NCBI GenBank assembly: GCA_964653285.1
Contig: CAZZEX010000014.1
Coordinates: forward strand, 1-64,000
Source of the DNA: CAZZEX01 sp964653285
GTDB taxonomy: Bacteria; Chloroflexota; Anaerolineae; B4-G1
DNA length: 64,000 nucleotides
Direction of reading: 5' to 3'
The notes beneath the pieces are model-generated. The model worked only from the letters and a program-made list of their open reading frames with translations, did no database searches and was not told where the DNA came from. This document shows, in pieces, positions 23,895-31,910 of this stretch. The position numbers and the translations under genes were made by a program. Numbering within the stretch: position 1 is the first letter of the stretch; every line of letters starts with the position of its first letter.

Positions 23895-25173
23895 AGGTGC
23901 AAACGCGCTTGATCCTGGCTCCCAAGCGGCGCAGTTTCTCCTCCACCCGCTCGTAGCCCCGGTCAATCTGACGAATGTTGCGGATAATGCTCTGTCCCCC
24001 GGCACAGAGGGCCGCGATGAGGAGCGCCATGCCGGCCCGGATGTCGGGACTTTCCATCTCGTCGCCGTGCAGCGGCGACGGGCCCTGCACCACACACCGG
24101 TGAGGGTCGCAGAGAATGATGCGCGCCCCCATCGCGATCAATTTATCCACGAAGTAGAGGCGGCTCTCAAACATCTTCTCGTGGATCAATACGGTCCCCC
24201 CGGACTGGGAGGCCACGACGATGGCAATGCTCATCAGGTCAGCGGGGAACCCGGGCCAGGGAGCATCGGCGATAGAGGGAATAGCCCCGCCGACGTCGGG
24301 AATGATGGTGAGAGGCTGATCGGCGGGCACGAAGACGTCCTGCCCCCGGGCCTCGAACCGCACCCCCAGCCGCTCGAACATCAGGCCGACCATGCGCAGG
24401 TGTTCGGGGACGGCGTTCTTGATAAGCAACTCGCCGCCGGTCACCGCAGCCAGGGCGATGCAACTCCCCACCTCCATGTAGTCCGGGCCGATGGTGTACT
24501 CCCCACCGCCCAGCCGTTCTACCCCATGGATGGTGAGCGTGTTGGAGCCGATGCCCTCGATCTGGGCCCCGAGATGGCATAACATATAGCACAGGTCCTG
24601 CACGTGGGGTTCACAGGCTGCATTGCGGACGATGGTCGTGCCGCTGGCGAGCGTCGCGGCCATGATGGCGTTCTCGGTGGCGGTGACGCTAGCCTGGTCC
24701 AGCAGGATGTCGGCCCCGCGCAGCCGCCCGCCGTGCAGACGGAAGGTGCCGTCGGTGTCCACATCCGCCCCCAGCGCGCCCAGCGCCAGGAAGTGGGTAT
24801 CCACCCGCCGTCGCCCAATGACGTCGCCGCCGGGCCGCGGCAGATGCACCACGCCCGTCCGGGCAAGCATTGGCCCGGCCAGCGTGATGGCGCCGCGGAT
24901 GCGCCCGAAAAGTTGAGAGTTCAATTCGGACGTGCGAATCTCACGGGCGTGTACCCGCCAGGTGTGGGGGTCAAGTTTCTCGATAGAGACTCCAACGTCG
25001 GCGAGCAGTTCGCCCATCGTCGCAATGTCCCCAATGGCCGGCAGATTGTGCAGCGTGACCGGCTCGTCGGTCAGCAGACAGGCAGCCAGCAACGGCAGCG
25101 CCGCGTTCTTGTTCCCGCTGGGAGTTATGGTGCCAGAGAGGGGATGCCCCCCCTCAATGGTGAATTTATCCAT
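23893..25173 (-). CDS. murA: UDP-N-acetylglucosamine 1-carboxyvinyltransferase
   Basis: First committed enzyme of peptidoglycan synthesis (UDP-GlcNAc + phosphoenolpyruvate), 426 aa, EPSP-synthase fold: SGTITPSGNKNAALPLLAA near the N-terminus and YDRGYE-like end (QIDRGYERVEEKLRRLGA). At the catalytic loop, where most MurA enzymes read GGCAIG, this one reads RPGGDVIGRRRVD: Cys115 (E. coli numbering) is replaced by Asp, a change that keeps activity but removes the fosfomycin target in known enzymes. The start overlaps the end of the upstream gene by eight bases. Confidence 0.94.
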   Translation of the reverse strand: MDKFTIEGGHPLSGTITPSGNKNAALPLLAACLLTDEPVTLHNLPAIGDIATMGELLADVGVSIEKLDPHTWRVHAREIRTSELNSQLFGRIRGAITLAGPMLARTGVVHLPRPGGDVIGRRRVDTHFLALGALGADVDTDGTFRLHGGRLRGADILLDQASVTATENAIMAATLASGTTIVRNAACEPHVQDLCYMLCHLGAQIEGIGSNTLTIHGVERLGGGEYTIGPDYMEVGSCIALAAVTGGELLIKNAVPEHLRMVGLMFERLGVRFEARGQDVFVPADQPLTIIPDVGGAIPSIADAPWPGFPADLMSIAIVVASQSGGTVLIHEKMFESRLYFVDKLIAMGARIILCDPHRCVVQGPSPLHGDEMESPDIRAGMALLIAALCAGGQSIIRNIRQIDRGYERVEEKLRRLGARIKRVCT

Positions 25174-25660
25174 TCTCGTTGCTCCACATTTCCTCTAACC
25201 AGGAGACTGCCAAAGGATCAAGGTGCTCCTTCCAAGCGCTCAGCAGGTCAACCATTGCGGCCCAATCGGGGCGCAGGTGATAGACGTAGGGGCGCGGTGA
25301 CCGCGGCCTTACCTCGCCGACCGTTTCGGTGCGAACAGTGGCCAGCCCGTGCTTCACCAGCCGGCCGATAAGCAGATCCAGGCCCCTCTCCTCGTCTACG
25401 TTCTCGGCCGGGGCAAAACGAAGCCAGGTCTCCGGCCGGAGAATGCGACGCTGGCGCAGGTAAAGGACGCACAGTTCCACCTGGGTAACCTGTAGCAAAC
25501 GATCCAATTGCTCCATCTGTCGCCGAATGGCAAAGGCCTGGGCCTCGTAAGCCTCCATGCGGCGCTGCTGGCGGGCCAGTTTCCACTCGGCCAGATGCGT
25601 GCCCAGCAGCCGGTCAGTGATGATGAGAACAGCGAACCACAAACGCATCCAGATGTTCAT
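25166..25660 (-). CDS. Conserved hypothetical protein with helical N-terminus
   Basis: A 164-aa protein beginning MNIWMRLWFAVLIITDRLLG, a hydrophobic segment, then a charged helix (EWKLARQQRRMEAYEAQAFA) likely to form a coiled coil. A C-terminal region may be winged-helix-like (LRPDWAAMVDLLSAW). I do not recognise a family. It overlaps murA by eight bases and the SAM hydrolase stop by four, so the three genes form one transcript. Confidence 0.65.
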   Translation of the reverse strand: MNIWMRLWFAVLIITDRLLGTHLAEWKLARQQRRMEAYEAQAFAIRRQMEQLDRLLQVTQVELCVLYLRQRRILRPETWLRFAPAENVDEERGLDLLIGRLVKHGLATVRTETVGEVRPRSPRPYVYHLRPDWAAMVDLLSAWKEHLDPLAVSWLEEMWSNENG

Positions 25661-26589
25661 CGCAGGCGCAATACCACCGTATCACCGGGGCGCAGCCCCA
25701 GCCTCTGGGCAGCGTTCCCTCCCCGCACCGCGATCTCCAGGTGACCCTCGCTGCCCACCAGGGCCAGCACCTCGCCACACTCGACCTCGGCGTAGGTGCG
25801 ATGCACGCCGATGATCTTCCGCCCGCCTATTACAACCGTGGCCTCACCGGCCTCGAAGCGCACTCGCCCCCCGCCTCCTGTCTCCTGCCCCCTGCTCCCT
25901 GCCTCCTGCCTCTTGCTTCCTGCCTCCTGCCTCCTGCTTCCTGCCTCTTGCCTCCTGCCTCTTGCCTCCTGAAAGGCCGGCTCAAGCGAAAGTCCGTCCC
26001 CGCGCCACACAAGCCGCCCGATGCTGGTGATCACGTTGCCGAAGTGATCGGCGTGCAGTACCGCGCCGGTGACACCGTCGGGGGCAACCTCCAGGCATGG
26101 AGGCGGAAAGATGACCGGGTCGCGCACAGATGTACCGAGGGCGGTGATGGGGACGCCGGCTGCCAGGTGCGCGGCGGCGGGAGCGAAGACGTCGCGCCCG
26201 TGGAAGGTATGGCTGACCCAGGGCAGGCGATAGCGCGGGTCAGCGAGTTCCACCAGCGCCTCGACCGGCTCGCGGGCCATCACGTAACTGAAGACGCCGT
26301 TGTCAGGCCCGACGAAGTAACCTGATGATGTACGCAGGGCGATGAGTCGCCGCGCGCCCCCCACGCCGGGGTCCACGACGACCAGGTGTACGGTGTGCGA
26401 TGGGAAAAAGGGATAGGCGGTGTAGAGCACGTAGGCAGCCTGGCGGACGTTCTGTGGCGCGATCTCGTGGGAGATGTCCACCAACTGGGCATCGGGGGCG
26501 ATGCCTAGAATGACCCCCTTCATCGTCCCCACGTAGCCATCGGCGGTGCCGAAGTCGGTCGTGAGCGTGACAAGCGGTATCTGCTCCAC
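25657..26589 (-). CDS. SAM hydrolase / SAM-dependent halogenase-fold protein (DUF62)
   Basis: S-adenosyl-L-methionine hydroxide adenosyltransferase family, 310 aa. Motifs: LVTLTTDFGTADGYVGTMKG, DISHEIAPQNVRQAAYVL, VVDPGVGGARR and FVGPDNGVFSYV; the C-terminal domain begins GAVLHADHFGNVITSI. The GTG at 26589 follows a promoter whose -10 ends seven bases before it, so the mRNA is probably leaderless; upstream frame is repeat sequence. About 30 residues after EPAF (QEAGSRRQEAGSK and similar) are encoded by a 7-nt tandem repeat inserted between conserved strands of the C-terminal domain. Confidence 0.88.
   Translation of the reverse strand: MEQIPLVTLTTDFGTADGYVGTMKGVILGIAPDAQLVDISHEIAPQNVRQAAYVLYTAYPFFPSHTVHLVVVDPGVGGARRLIALRTSSGYFVGPDNGVFSYVMAREPVEALVELADPRYRLPWVSHTFHGRDVFAPAAAHLAAGVPITALGTSVRDPVIFPPPCLEVAPDGVTGAVLHADHFGNVITSIGRLVWRGDGLSLEPAFQEARGRRQEAGSRRQEAGSKRQEAGSRGQETGGGGRVRFEAGEATVVIGGRKIIGVHRTYAEVECGEVLALVGSEGHLEIAVRGGNAAQRLGLRPGDTVVLRLR
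25875..25971. repeat. YTCYTGC heptad tandem repeat inside the SAM hydrolase gene
   Basis: Fourteen consecutive 7-nt units (CTCCTGC, CTCTTGC, TTCCTGC, with the last missing one base), 97 nt in all. On the minus strand three units make seven codons, giving the heptapeptide pattern GSRRQEA. Loss or gain of one unit would change the frame. Confidence 0.88.
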
Positions 26590-26596
26590 GGGCGGT

Positions 26597-26625
26597 ATTC
26601 TACAGGGAAGTGACGGACTCGTCAA
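26597..26625 (-). promoter_or_regulatory. Promoter of the SAM hydrolase-murA operon (leaderless)
   Basis: TTGACG (26625-26620), exactly 17 bp, TAGAAT (26602-26597), then ACCGCCC and GTG. The predicted transcription start is at or next to the GTG start codon. Confidence 0.65.
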
Positions 26626-26635
26626 GCCACCTCTT

Positions 26636-26800
26636 CTGGTGATTACCCACATCTCTGCAACCATCCCAAGTCTCTGTCATTCTGAGGAGCGGAGCGACGA
26701 AGAATCTCATTTCGCAGCACCAAATTGTCACTCAAGGGCGAGATTCTTCGCTCCCTCCGGTCGCTCAGAATGACATAGCCAATATGTGGGTAATCACCAG
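26636..26800. mobile_element. MITE-like palindromic element, 165 bp
   Basis: Perfect 17-bp terminal inverted repeats, CTGGTGATTACCCACAT (26636-26652) and its complement (26784-26800), with an inner inverted pair (TCATTCTGAGGAGCGGAGCG and GCTCCCTCCGGTCGCTCAGA side). No coding capacity. The right end abuts a truncated uppS. A related inner segment occurs at 34105-34140. Confidence 0.75.
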
Positions 26801-26985
26801 ATCCCGACCTGGTCATCCGCACGGCCGGGGAGATGCGGCTGAGCAACTTCCTCATCTGGCAGGTGGTCGGCGCCCTCTTCTGGAGCACACCGGTCTACTG
26901 GCCCGACTTTGACAAAACGCACCTCCTGGCGACCATCCGGGCCTGGCAGGAGCAGGGAAAGCGTATGAACCGCACACCGGCCTGA
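26800..26985 (+). pseudogene. uppS: 3' remnant of undecaprenyl diphosphate synthase
   Basis: A 61-codon plus-strand frame running straight out of the MITE-like element to TGA. The translation begins PDLVIRTAGEMRLSNFLIWQ and continues with PVYWPDFDKTHL, the conserved C-terminal part of UppS (normally RTGGExRLSNFLLWQ and WPDF). The N-terminal ~170 residues with the catalytic Asp are absent and no start exists, so it is a decayed copy. Confidence 0.8.
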
Positions 26986-26990
26986 AGAGC

Positions 26991-27034
26991 CGGTGCTGGG
27001 CAGATTTAGGGATGAGAGAAGTCGCCCAGCACCG
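26991..27034. repeat. Hairpin upstream of the radical SAM gene
   Basis: CGGTGCTGGGC (26991-27001) and GCCCAGCACCG (27024-27034) form an 11-bp perfect stem with a 22-nt loop, followed by a GC-rich half palindrome (GCCTGTTTACGGC). It could end uppS-direction transcripts or be a mobile hairpin. Confidence 0.5.
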
Positions 27035-27150
27035 CCTGTTTACGGCGGCGCGGTCAATCGTATGAAGACTGCGGACTTGTCCTTCCGGCAGCCCCCGCCG
27101 CCGATGCCGGATATCCGCTGATACTGAAAGTAACGGAGGAAATAGTAACC

Positions 27151-28656
27151 ATGAAAATGAAACTGGAAGACATCGTTCACACCATTGCATCCACCGGGCA
27201 AGCCGAGATGCTTGCCCACGTCACCGCCAGCGCAGTACAGCGCGAGCCGGTCCGTCGCATGCTGGTGGGCTACGTGGATCGGCGCATCAACCAGCACCTG
27301 GAGGAGGCCCACGAGATCAACGATCGTCGTCCGCCTCGCGTCATCCAGGACAAGGCGTACATCACCCGTGCCATCGCACACTCGATTGATTGCGCCCTGG
27401 CGCGGGGCTACGTCTCCGAGGCTGTGGTGAAAGGTGTGCTGCGCGGCCTGGTGCTGAACGCTTTTCTGCGCGAGGAGCACAAGGCTGCAGGGGAACGCTT
27501 CCGCCAGGAGCACGGCGGCCATAACCCGCCCGGTTTCGTCGTCATCGCGCCGGGCAAACTGTGCAACCTGCGCTGCAAGGGGTGCTATGCCAGTTCTGGC
27601 AACGACAGCGAGAAAATGGACTGGGAGGTCTTTGACCGCATCATTACCGAAAATCAAGACCTTTGGGGTTCGGGTTTCGTCGTCATCTCCGGCGGTGAGC
27701 CGCTGGCCTATCGCTCGCAGGGCCAGGGCATCCTGGACGCAGCAGCCAAGCACCAGGATATGTTCTTTCTGATGTATACCAATAGCACGCTGATTGACGA
27801 GAAAACGGCCGCCCGCATGGCTGAGATAGGCAACCTCACCCCGGCCATTTCCGTCGAGGGCTGGGAGGGGCGCACCGATGCCCGCCGTGGCAAGGGGGTA
27901 TTCCAGCGCGTCCTGCACTCCATGGCTAACCTGCGCCAGGTGGGCGTGCCTTTCGGCATCTCACTCACCGCCACACGCGAGAACTGCGAGGAGATCCTTT
28001 CCGACGAGTTCCTCGACTTCTTCTTCGAGGAGCAGGGGGCCATCTACGGCTGGATCTTCCAGTACATGCCCATCGGGCGGGGCTTCACACTGTACCTGCT
28101 CCCCAGGCCGGAGCAACGGATGTGGATGTGGAAACGCACATGGCAGGTGATCCGTGAGAAAAGGTACTTCTTGCCTGACTTTTGGAACTCGGGTATCCTA
28201 TCCGATGGCTGCACCTCGGCTGGGCGGCCGGGCGGCTACCTCTACTTTGACTGGAACGGGAAGGTGATGCCCTGTGTCTTTGCCCCCTACTCGCCGGTCA
28301 ACGTCAACGACGCATATCGGGAGGGCAAGACGCTGAACGACATCCTGGAGGAGCCATTCTTCAAGACCATCCGCGAGTGGCAGGACACCTATGGCTACGC
28401 AGTAACTCGGCCAGAGGAATGCAAGAACTGGATAATGCCCTGCATCATCCGTGATCACCACGCTGACTTTCGGCGTATCCTGGAGGCGACCGAGCCTGAT
28501 CCAGAGGACAAAGCGGCCCGTCAGGCGTTGTTGGATCCAGCCTACCGCGATGGGCTGATCCAGTACGATAGAGAGTTAGCACAGTTGATGGACTCCATCT
28601 GGGAGCGGGAGTACGTGGGGGGCAATGGCCAGGAGGCACAGAGCGTTGGTGGGTGA
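27151..28656 (+). CDS. Radical SAM protein with C-terminal Cys-rich region
   Basis: Radical SAM enzyme of 501 aa. The cluster motif is KLCNLRCKGCYASSG (C-x3-C-x2-C) near residue 138, followed by VISGGEPL. An N-terminal helical extension of ~120 residues precedes it. The C-terminus has further Cys (DGCTSAG, VMPCVF, EECKNWIMPCI), which may bind an auxiliary cluster as in SPASM-type proteins. The ATG follows GGAGGAAATAGTAACC. Substrate unknown. nadE overlaps its end by 32 bp, suggesting a two-gene unit. Confidence 0.88.
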   Translation: MKMKLEDIVHTIASTGQAEMLAHVTASAVQREPVRRMLVGYVDRRINQHLEEAHEINDRRPPRVIQDKAYITRAIAHSIDCALARGYVSEAVVKGVLRGLVLNAFLREEHKAAGERFRQEHGGHNPPGFVVIAPGKLCNLRCKGCYASSGNDSEKMDWEVFDRIITENQDLWGSGFVVISGGEPLAYRSQGQGILDAAAKHQDMFFLMYTNSTLIDEKTAARMAEIGNLTPAISVEGWEGRTDARRGKGVFQRVLHSMANLRQVGVPFGISLTATRENCEEILSDEFLDFFFEEQGAIYGWIFQYMPIGRGFTLYLLPRPEQRMWMWKRTWQVIREKRYFLPDFWNSGILSDGCTSAGRPGGYLYFDWNGKVMPCVFAPYSPVNVNDAYREGKTLNDILEEPFFKTIREWQDTYGYAVTRPEECKNWIMPCIIRDHHADFRRILEATEPDPEDKAARQALLDPAYRDGLIQYDRELAQLMDSIWEREYVGGNGQEAQSVGG

Positions 28657-29572
28657 ACTGGACATCGAGCCGGCCGCCGTGGCAGATGAACTGACAACCT
28701 TCATCCGCCGGGCGGTGGAGGATTTCCAGCGCGAGGGGGCCATCGTCGGGCTGAGTGGAGGGATCGACTCGGCGGTGGTGGCGGCGCTGACCGTCCGCGC
28801 CCTGGGGCCGGAGCGGGTGCTGGGCCTGCTCCTGCCGGAGCGGGATAGCGAACCGCGCAGTAAGCGAGACGCGCTCCGTCTGGCCCGCAGCCTGTCCATC
28901 CGCCACAAGACCGTCGGGTTGACACTGCCCCTGGCATTGCTGGGGGTCTACCGGCAGGTGCCGCTGTGGGTACTCCCCACTCGCCGCCTCAGGGCGAAGA
29001 TGGTACGCCGCTACTACACCCGCTATGCCGAGGCGTTTGGGAAGGGAGAGACCCCCTTCTCCGCCGTGATGGTCGGGACGCAGGGGCTGCGCGGCCCGTG
29101 GCTCAACCAGGCGGTGGCCTACCATCGGGTCAAGGTGCGGCTGCGCATGGTGCTGCTCTACTACCAGGCCGAACTGGAGAACCTGCTGATGGTGGGCACC
29201 GACAACAAGACGGAACTGGCGGTCGGCTTCTTCGTCAAATATGGCGACGCCGCAGCCGACGTGGACCCTCTGGCCGGGCTGTACAAGACTCAGGTGCGCC
29301 AGTTAGCGGCGCACCTGGGCGTCCCTCCCGAGATCATCGCCCGGCCTCCATCGCCCGACCTGCTGCCCGGGCTGACCGACGAGTTCGCCATCGGCATGGA
29401 CTATGCCACGCTGGATCGGGTGCTGTGGCGATTGGAGCGGGGGGAAGAACCGGACGCCATCGCGGCCGCGCTCGGACTGGACCTGGCACAGGTGCACTAT
29501 GTGCAGGAACTGACGCGCCGCTCGGCCCACATGCGTGCCCCGCCTATCGCTCCGCCACATAAGGATTCGTAG
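28625..29572 (+). CDS. nadE: NAD synthase (ammonia-dependent type)
   Basis: NAD synthetase, last step of NAD synthesis (deamido-NAD + ATP + NH3), about 315 aa. The PP-loop is VGLSGGIDSAVVAAL; the later GTDNKTELAVGFFVKYGD and YKTQVRQLAAHLGVP match the family. It lacks the glutaminase domain. The middle segment (VYRQVPLWVLPTRRLRAKMV and following) is longer than in the standard short enzyme. The start overlaps the radical SAM gene; TTG or GTG at 28646-28649 are alternatives. Confidence 0.9.
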   Translation: MARRHRALVGELDIEPAAVADELTTFIRRAVEDFQREGAIVGLSGGIDSAVVAALTVRALGPERVLGLLLPERDSEPRSKRDALRLARSLSIRHKTVGLTLPLALLGVYRQVPLWVLPTRRLRAKMVRRYYTRYAEAFGKGETPFSAVMVGTQGLRGPWLNQAVAYHRVKVRLRMVLLYYQAELENLLMVGTDNKTELAVGFFVKYGDAAADVDPLAGLYKTQVRQLAAHLGVPPEIIARPPSPDLLPGLTDEFAIGMDYATLDRVLWRLERGEEPDAIAAALGLDLAQVHYVQELTRRSAHMRAPPIAPPHKDS

Positions 29573-29627
29573 CGGCGACTTCAGTCGCTCACTAATTGCC
29601 ATAGACGACTGAATTCGTCACTACGAA
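29569..29627. repeat. Imperfect inverted repeat after nadE
   Basis: GTAGCGGCGACTTCAGTCG is followed 20 bases later by CGACTGAATTCGTCACTAC, an imperfect palindrome overlapping the nadE stop. It may terminate nadE. Confidence 0.5.
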
Positions 29628-29655
29628 CAATCGGAGGTGCAATGATGGCTTCCCA

Positions 29656-29755
29656 CTCCCCCTCTCCCACCTCCCCCCCAGAGTTGGGGGGGACCGAGGG
29701 GGGGCGGAGAGGGGGCCGGGGGGAGAGGGCTTCCCCCACCCTCTCCTTGAAAAGA
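29656..29755. repeat. C/G palindromic elements in the 5' end of the MFS gene
   Basis: CTCCCCCCCAGAGTTGGGGG with further G runs and a second pair (GGGGGCCGGGGGGAGAGGG / CCCCCACCCTCTCC). It lies between a strong ribosome-binding site with ATG at 29642/29645 and the first transmembrane helix of the transporter. Confidence 0.75.
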
Positions 29756-29787
29756 AACGCGCCGCTGCGCCGCTGCGCCGCCTCGCC

Positions 29788-30972
29788 GTGGCCCAGTTCG
29801 TAGCGCTAGCGGCGACTTACGCCATCTACTTTGCCTCAATGGCATTGGTGGAGGAGAAGACGCACTCCAGCGCGCAGATGGGGCTGATGATCTTCTCCTC
29901 CACCCTCCCCGGCTTCATCTTCGGGATGCTGGCAGGGGTGGTGGTGGACCGGTATGACCGGCGACACGTCCTGGTGATCGGCCACCTGCTGCGCCTGCTC
30001 ATCGCCTTCGGCTTTACAGCCGCCGCGCACTGCATCAGCGACCCGCGGCCGCTGTTAACCGCTGTCTACGCCAGCAACTTCCTCCTCTCAACCATCGCCC
30101 AGTTCACCACCTCGGCTGAAGGTTCCCTAATTCCCCGCGTCGTGCCACCGGAGCGGCTCCTGGCGGCCAATTCCATCTTTCAGGTCGCGGCGCTGGGAGC
30201 ACAGGGAGCGGGGATGGTGCTCCTGGCCCCGCCGCTGCTCCGGCTTGGCGGCGCGCAGGCAGCAGGGGTAGCGGCGATGCCATTGTTCGCGCTGGCCGCG
30301 TGGATGTGCGCCCGGCTGCCGGCCCAGTTGGGAAAGAGAGGCAGAGAGCAAGCACTCCGAACGTGGACTTCGCTGCGGGATGACCTGCGCGCCGGGTGGC
30401 GCTTCGTCGCCAGTGATGCGTCCGTGCGCCAGGCCATCGGCTGCCTGGTGCTCGTCTCCGCCCTCTCGCTCGTGCTCACGACGCTCATACCCGGCCTGGC
30501 AGCCCGCACCTGGGGAGTGCCGGTCGAGTACGTGGCCTACCTGGCCGTGCCCGGCGGCTTGGGCTTCGGCCTGGGTGTGTGGCTGGTGGGACGGCGCGGG
30601 CACATGTTGAAAGAAAAAGCCTGGATCAGCGCTGGCCTCCTGGCCGTCGGCGGAGGGCTGGCCCTGTTACCGGCCCTGCACGCATTGCGTGGCCTCTACG
30701 TCCCTTTATCCCTGCTCGTCTCTGCCGGGGTGGGGGCCGGCTTCGCGCTGGTCATCGTCCCGGCCCGCACGGTCGTGCAGGAGCGCTCGCCGGACGAGAT
30801 GCGGGGGCGGGTGATCTCCACCCAGATGTTCCTGAGCAACGTCGCCTCCACCCTGCCCCTGCTGCTGACGGGTGGTCTGGCGGACCTCATCGGTTTCCGG
30901 CGCATATTCGCGCTCCTGGCGTTGGTCGTCCTGGGCGTCGGGGCCGCCAGCGTGCGGCACGCGCGTGGGTAA
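29788..30972 (+). CDS. MFS transporter (N-terminus disrupted by a repeat)
   Basis: Major facilitator permease, 394 aa from the GTG at 29788, with about eleven or twelve helices and an MFS loop-2 motif (GVVVDRYDRRHVLVIG). The best ribosome-binding site, GGAGGTGCAATGATG, lies at 29633-29647, but the ATG there is out of frame with the transporter by two bases: that frame stops at 29800, while the transporter frame is open with no ATG through the C/G element. Either a base was gained or lost in the G/C runs, or translation now begins at the GTG. It resembles macrolide-efflux-type MFS proteins; the substrate is unknown. Confidence 0.8.
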   Translation: MAQFVALAATYAIYFASMALVEEKTHSSAQMGLMIFSSTLPGFIFGMLAGVVVDRYDRRHVLVIGHLLRLLIAFGFTAAAHCISDPRPLLTAVYASNFLLSTIAQFTTSAEGSLIPRVVPPERLLAANSIFQVAALGAQGAGMVLLAPPLLRLGGAQAAGVAAMPLFALAAWMCARLPAQLGKRGREQALRTWTSLRDDLRAGWRFVASDASVRQAIGCLVLVSALSLVLTTLIPGLAARTWGVPVEYVAYLAVPGGLGFGLGVWLVGRRGHMLKEKAWISAGLLAVGGGLALLPALHALRGLYVPLSLLVSAGVGAGFALVIVPARTVVQERSPDEMRGRVISTQMFLSNVASTLPLLLTGGLADLIGFRRIFALLALVVLGVGAASVRHARG

Positions 30973-30998
30973 GTCAGGATAAAACCGCCGCTCGCTCC

Positions 30999-31027
30999 TT
31001 GACAAAGTCACCTTTCGGTGGTATACT
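30999..31027 (+). promoter_or_regulatory. Promoter of the HTH regulator
   Basis: TTGACA (30999-31004), exactly 17 bp, TATACT (31022-31027), with TGG before the -10. It is the closest match to the sigma-70 consensus in the window and leaves a leader of about 37 nt. Confidence 0.75.
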
Positions 31028-31070
31028 TGTTTCGGAACTTTCGGAAGATTAGGCAGTTTTTAGTACATCT

Positions 31071-31793
31071 ATGAGAATAGGAACGGGGACGGCGGTGCAG
31101 TTATCCTCCAGGCAACAAGACTTTCTGGGCCATCTGCTCGACCTTTACCGCGAGGCGGAGGCCCCGGTACACTACGCGGATGTGGCGCGGGCGCTGGACG
31201 TGAGCCCGGTCACGGCCTACGAGATGCTGCGCCTCTTGGAAGACAAGGGACTGGTGCACTCCAAGACGGCGCGGCCCCAGGGACACAGGGGCCGCTCCGT
31301 CGTCGTCTTCTCCCCCACGGAGAAGGCGACGGCCCTGCTGTCCGAATTGATGGGCCACACCCTGAGCGAGTGGAAGTGGGAGGAGGCCGAAGCGGGCATC
31401 CTGCGAGCATTGGAGCAAGGAAAGAGCACCGACTACCAGAATCTGCTAAATGAACTTCTGCTGCGCATCCCGGAGCGCAAATCCCCGCTCCTCTTCGCGG
31501 CGGACATGGTCACGGCCGTTATCCTGGTCTTCTACGAGTTGCGAGATACGGCGGCGGCAAGGCGGCTTTTCCCCCACCTGCGCTGGTTCGGCCCTCCGGG
31601 GTGGGCGGTACTTTACTCGCTGGCCGGGTTCAGCCTGGCCCTGTCGCTGGTCGAGAGGGCCAACCGCCGGGCCACCTCGCTGCTGCTTTCCTATTCCCAG
31701 CAGTTCCGCGAGCATCTGGACAACCTGACTGGTGAGGATAAGACGCGCCTTTCCGATTTCGCCCACGAGGTATTGCGGGCTGTTGGTCTGTGA
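31071..31793 (+). CDS. Winged-helix transcriptional regulator
   Basis: A 240-aa protein. The N-terminal ~90 residues form a MarR/DtxR-like winged helix (FLGHLLDLYREAEAPVHYAD; ALDVSPVTAYEMLRLLEDKG; GRSVVVFSPTEKA). The C-terminal half is helical with a hydrophobic stretch (WAVLYSLAGFSLALSLVE) and no metal site that I can identify. The ligand is unknown. It has its own strong promoter and is followed by a phasin-like gene after a gap of 118 bp. Confidence 0.75.
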   Translation: MRIGTGTAVQLSSRQQDFLGHLLDLYREAEAPVHYADVARALDVSPVTAYEMLRLLEDKGLVHSKTARPQGHRGRSVVVFSPTEKATALLSELMGHTLSEWKWEEAEAGILRALEQGKSTDYQNLLNELLLRIPERKSPLLFAADMVTAVILVFYELRDTAAARRLFPHLRWFGPPGWAVLYSLAGFSLALSLVERANRRATSLLLSYSQQFREHLDNLTGEDKTRLSDFAHEVLRAVGL

Positions 31794-31910
31794 GAGAGGG
31801 GGTGATGTGGATACGCGATGGCGATTATACTGAGTGCACTTGAAATCTGCGCATGCGTGAAACGTGAATGCGTAAAATGTGAAACGTAAAACTACAAGAG
31901 GAGGTGAAAA

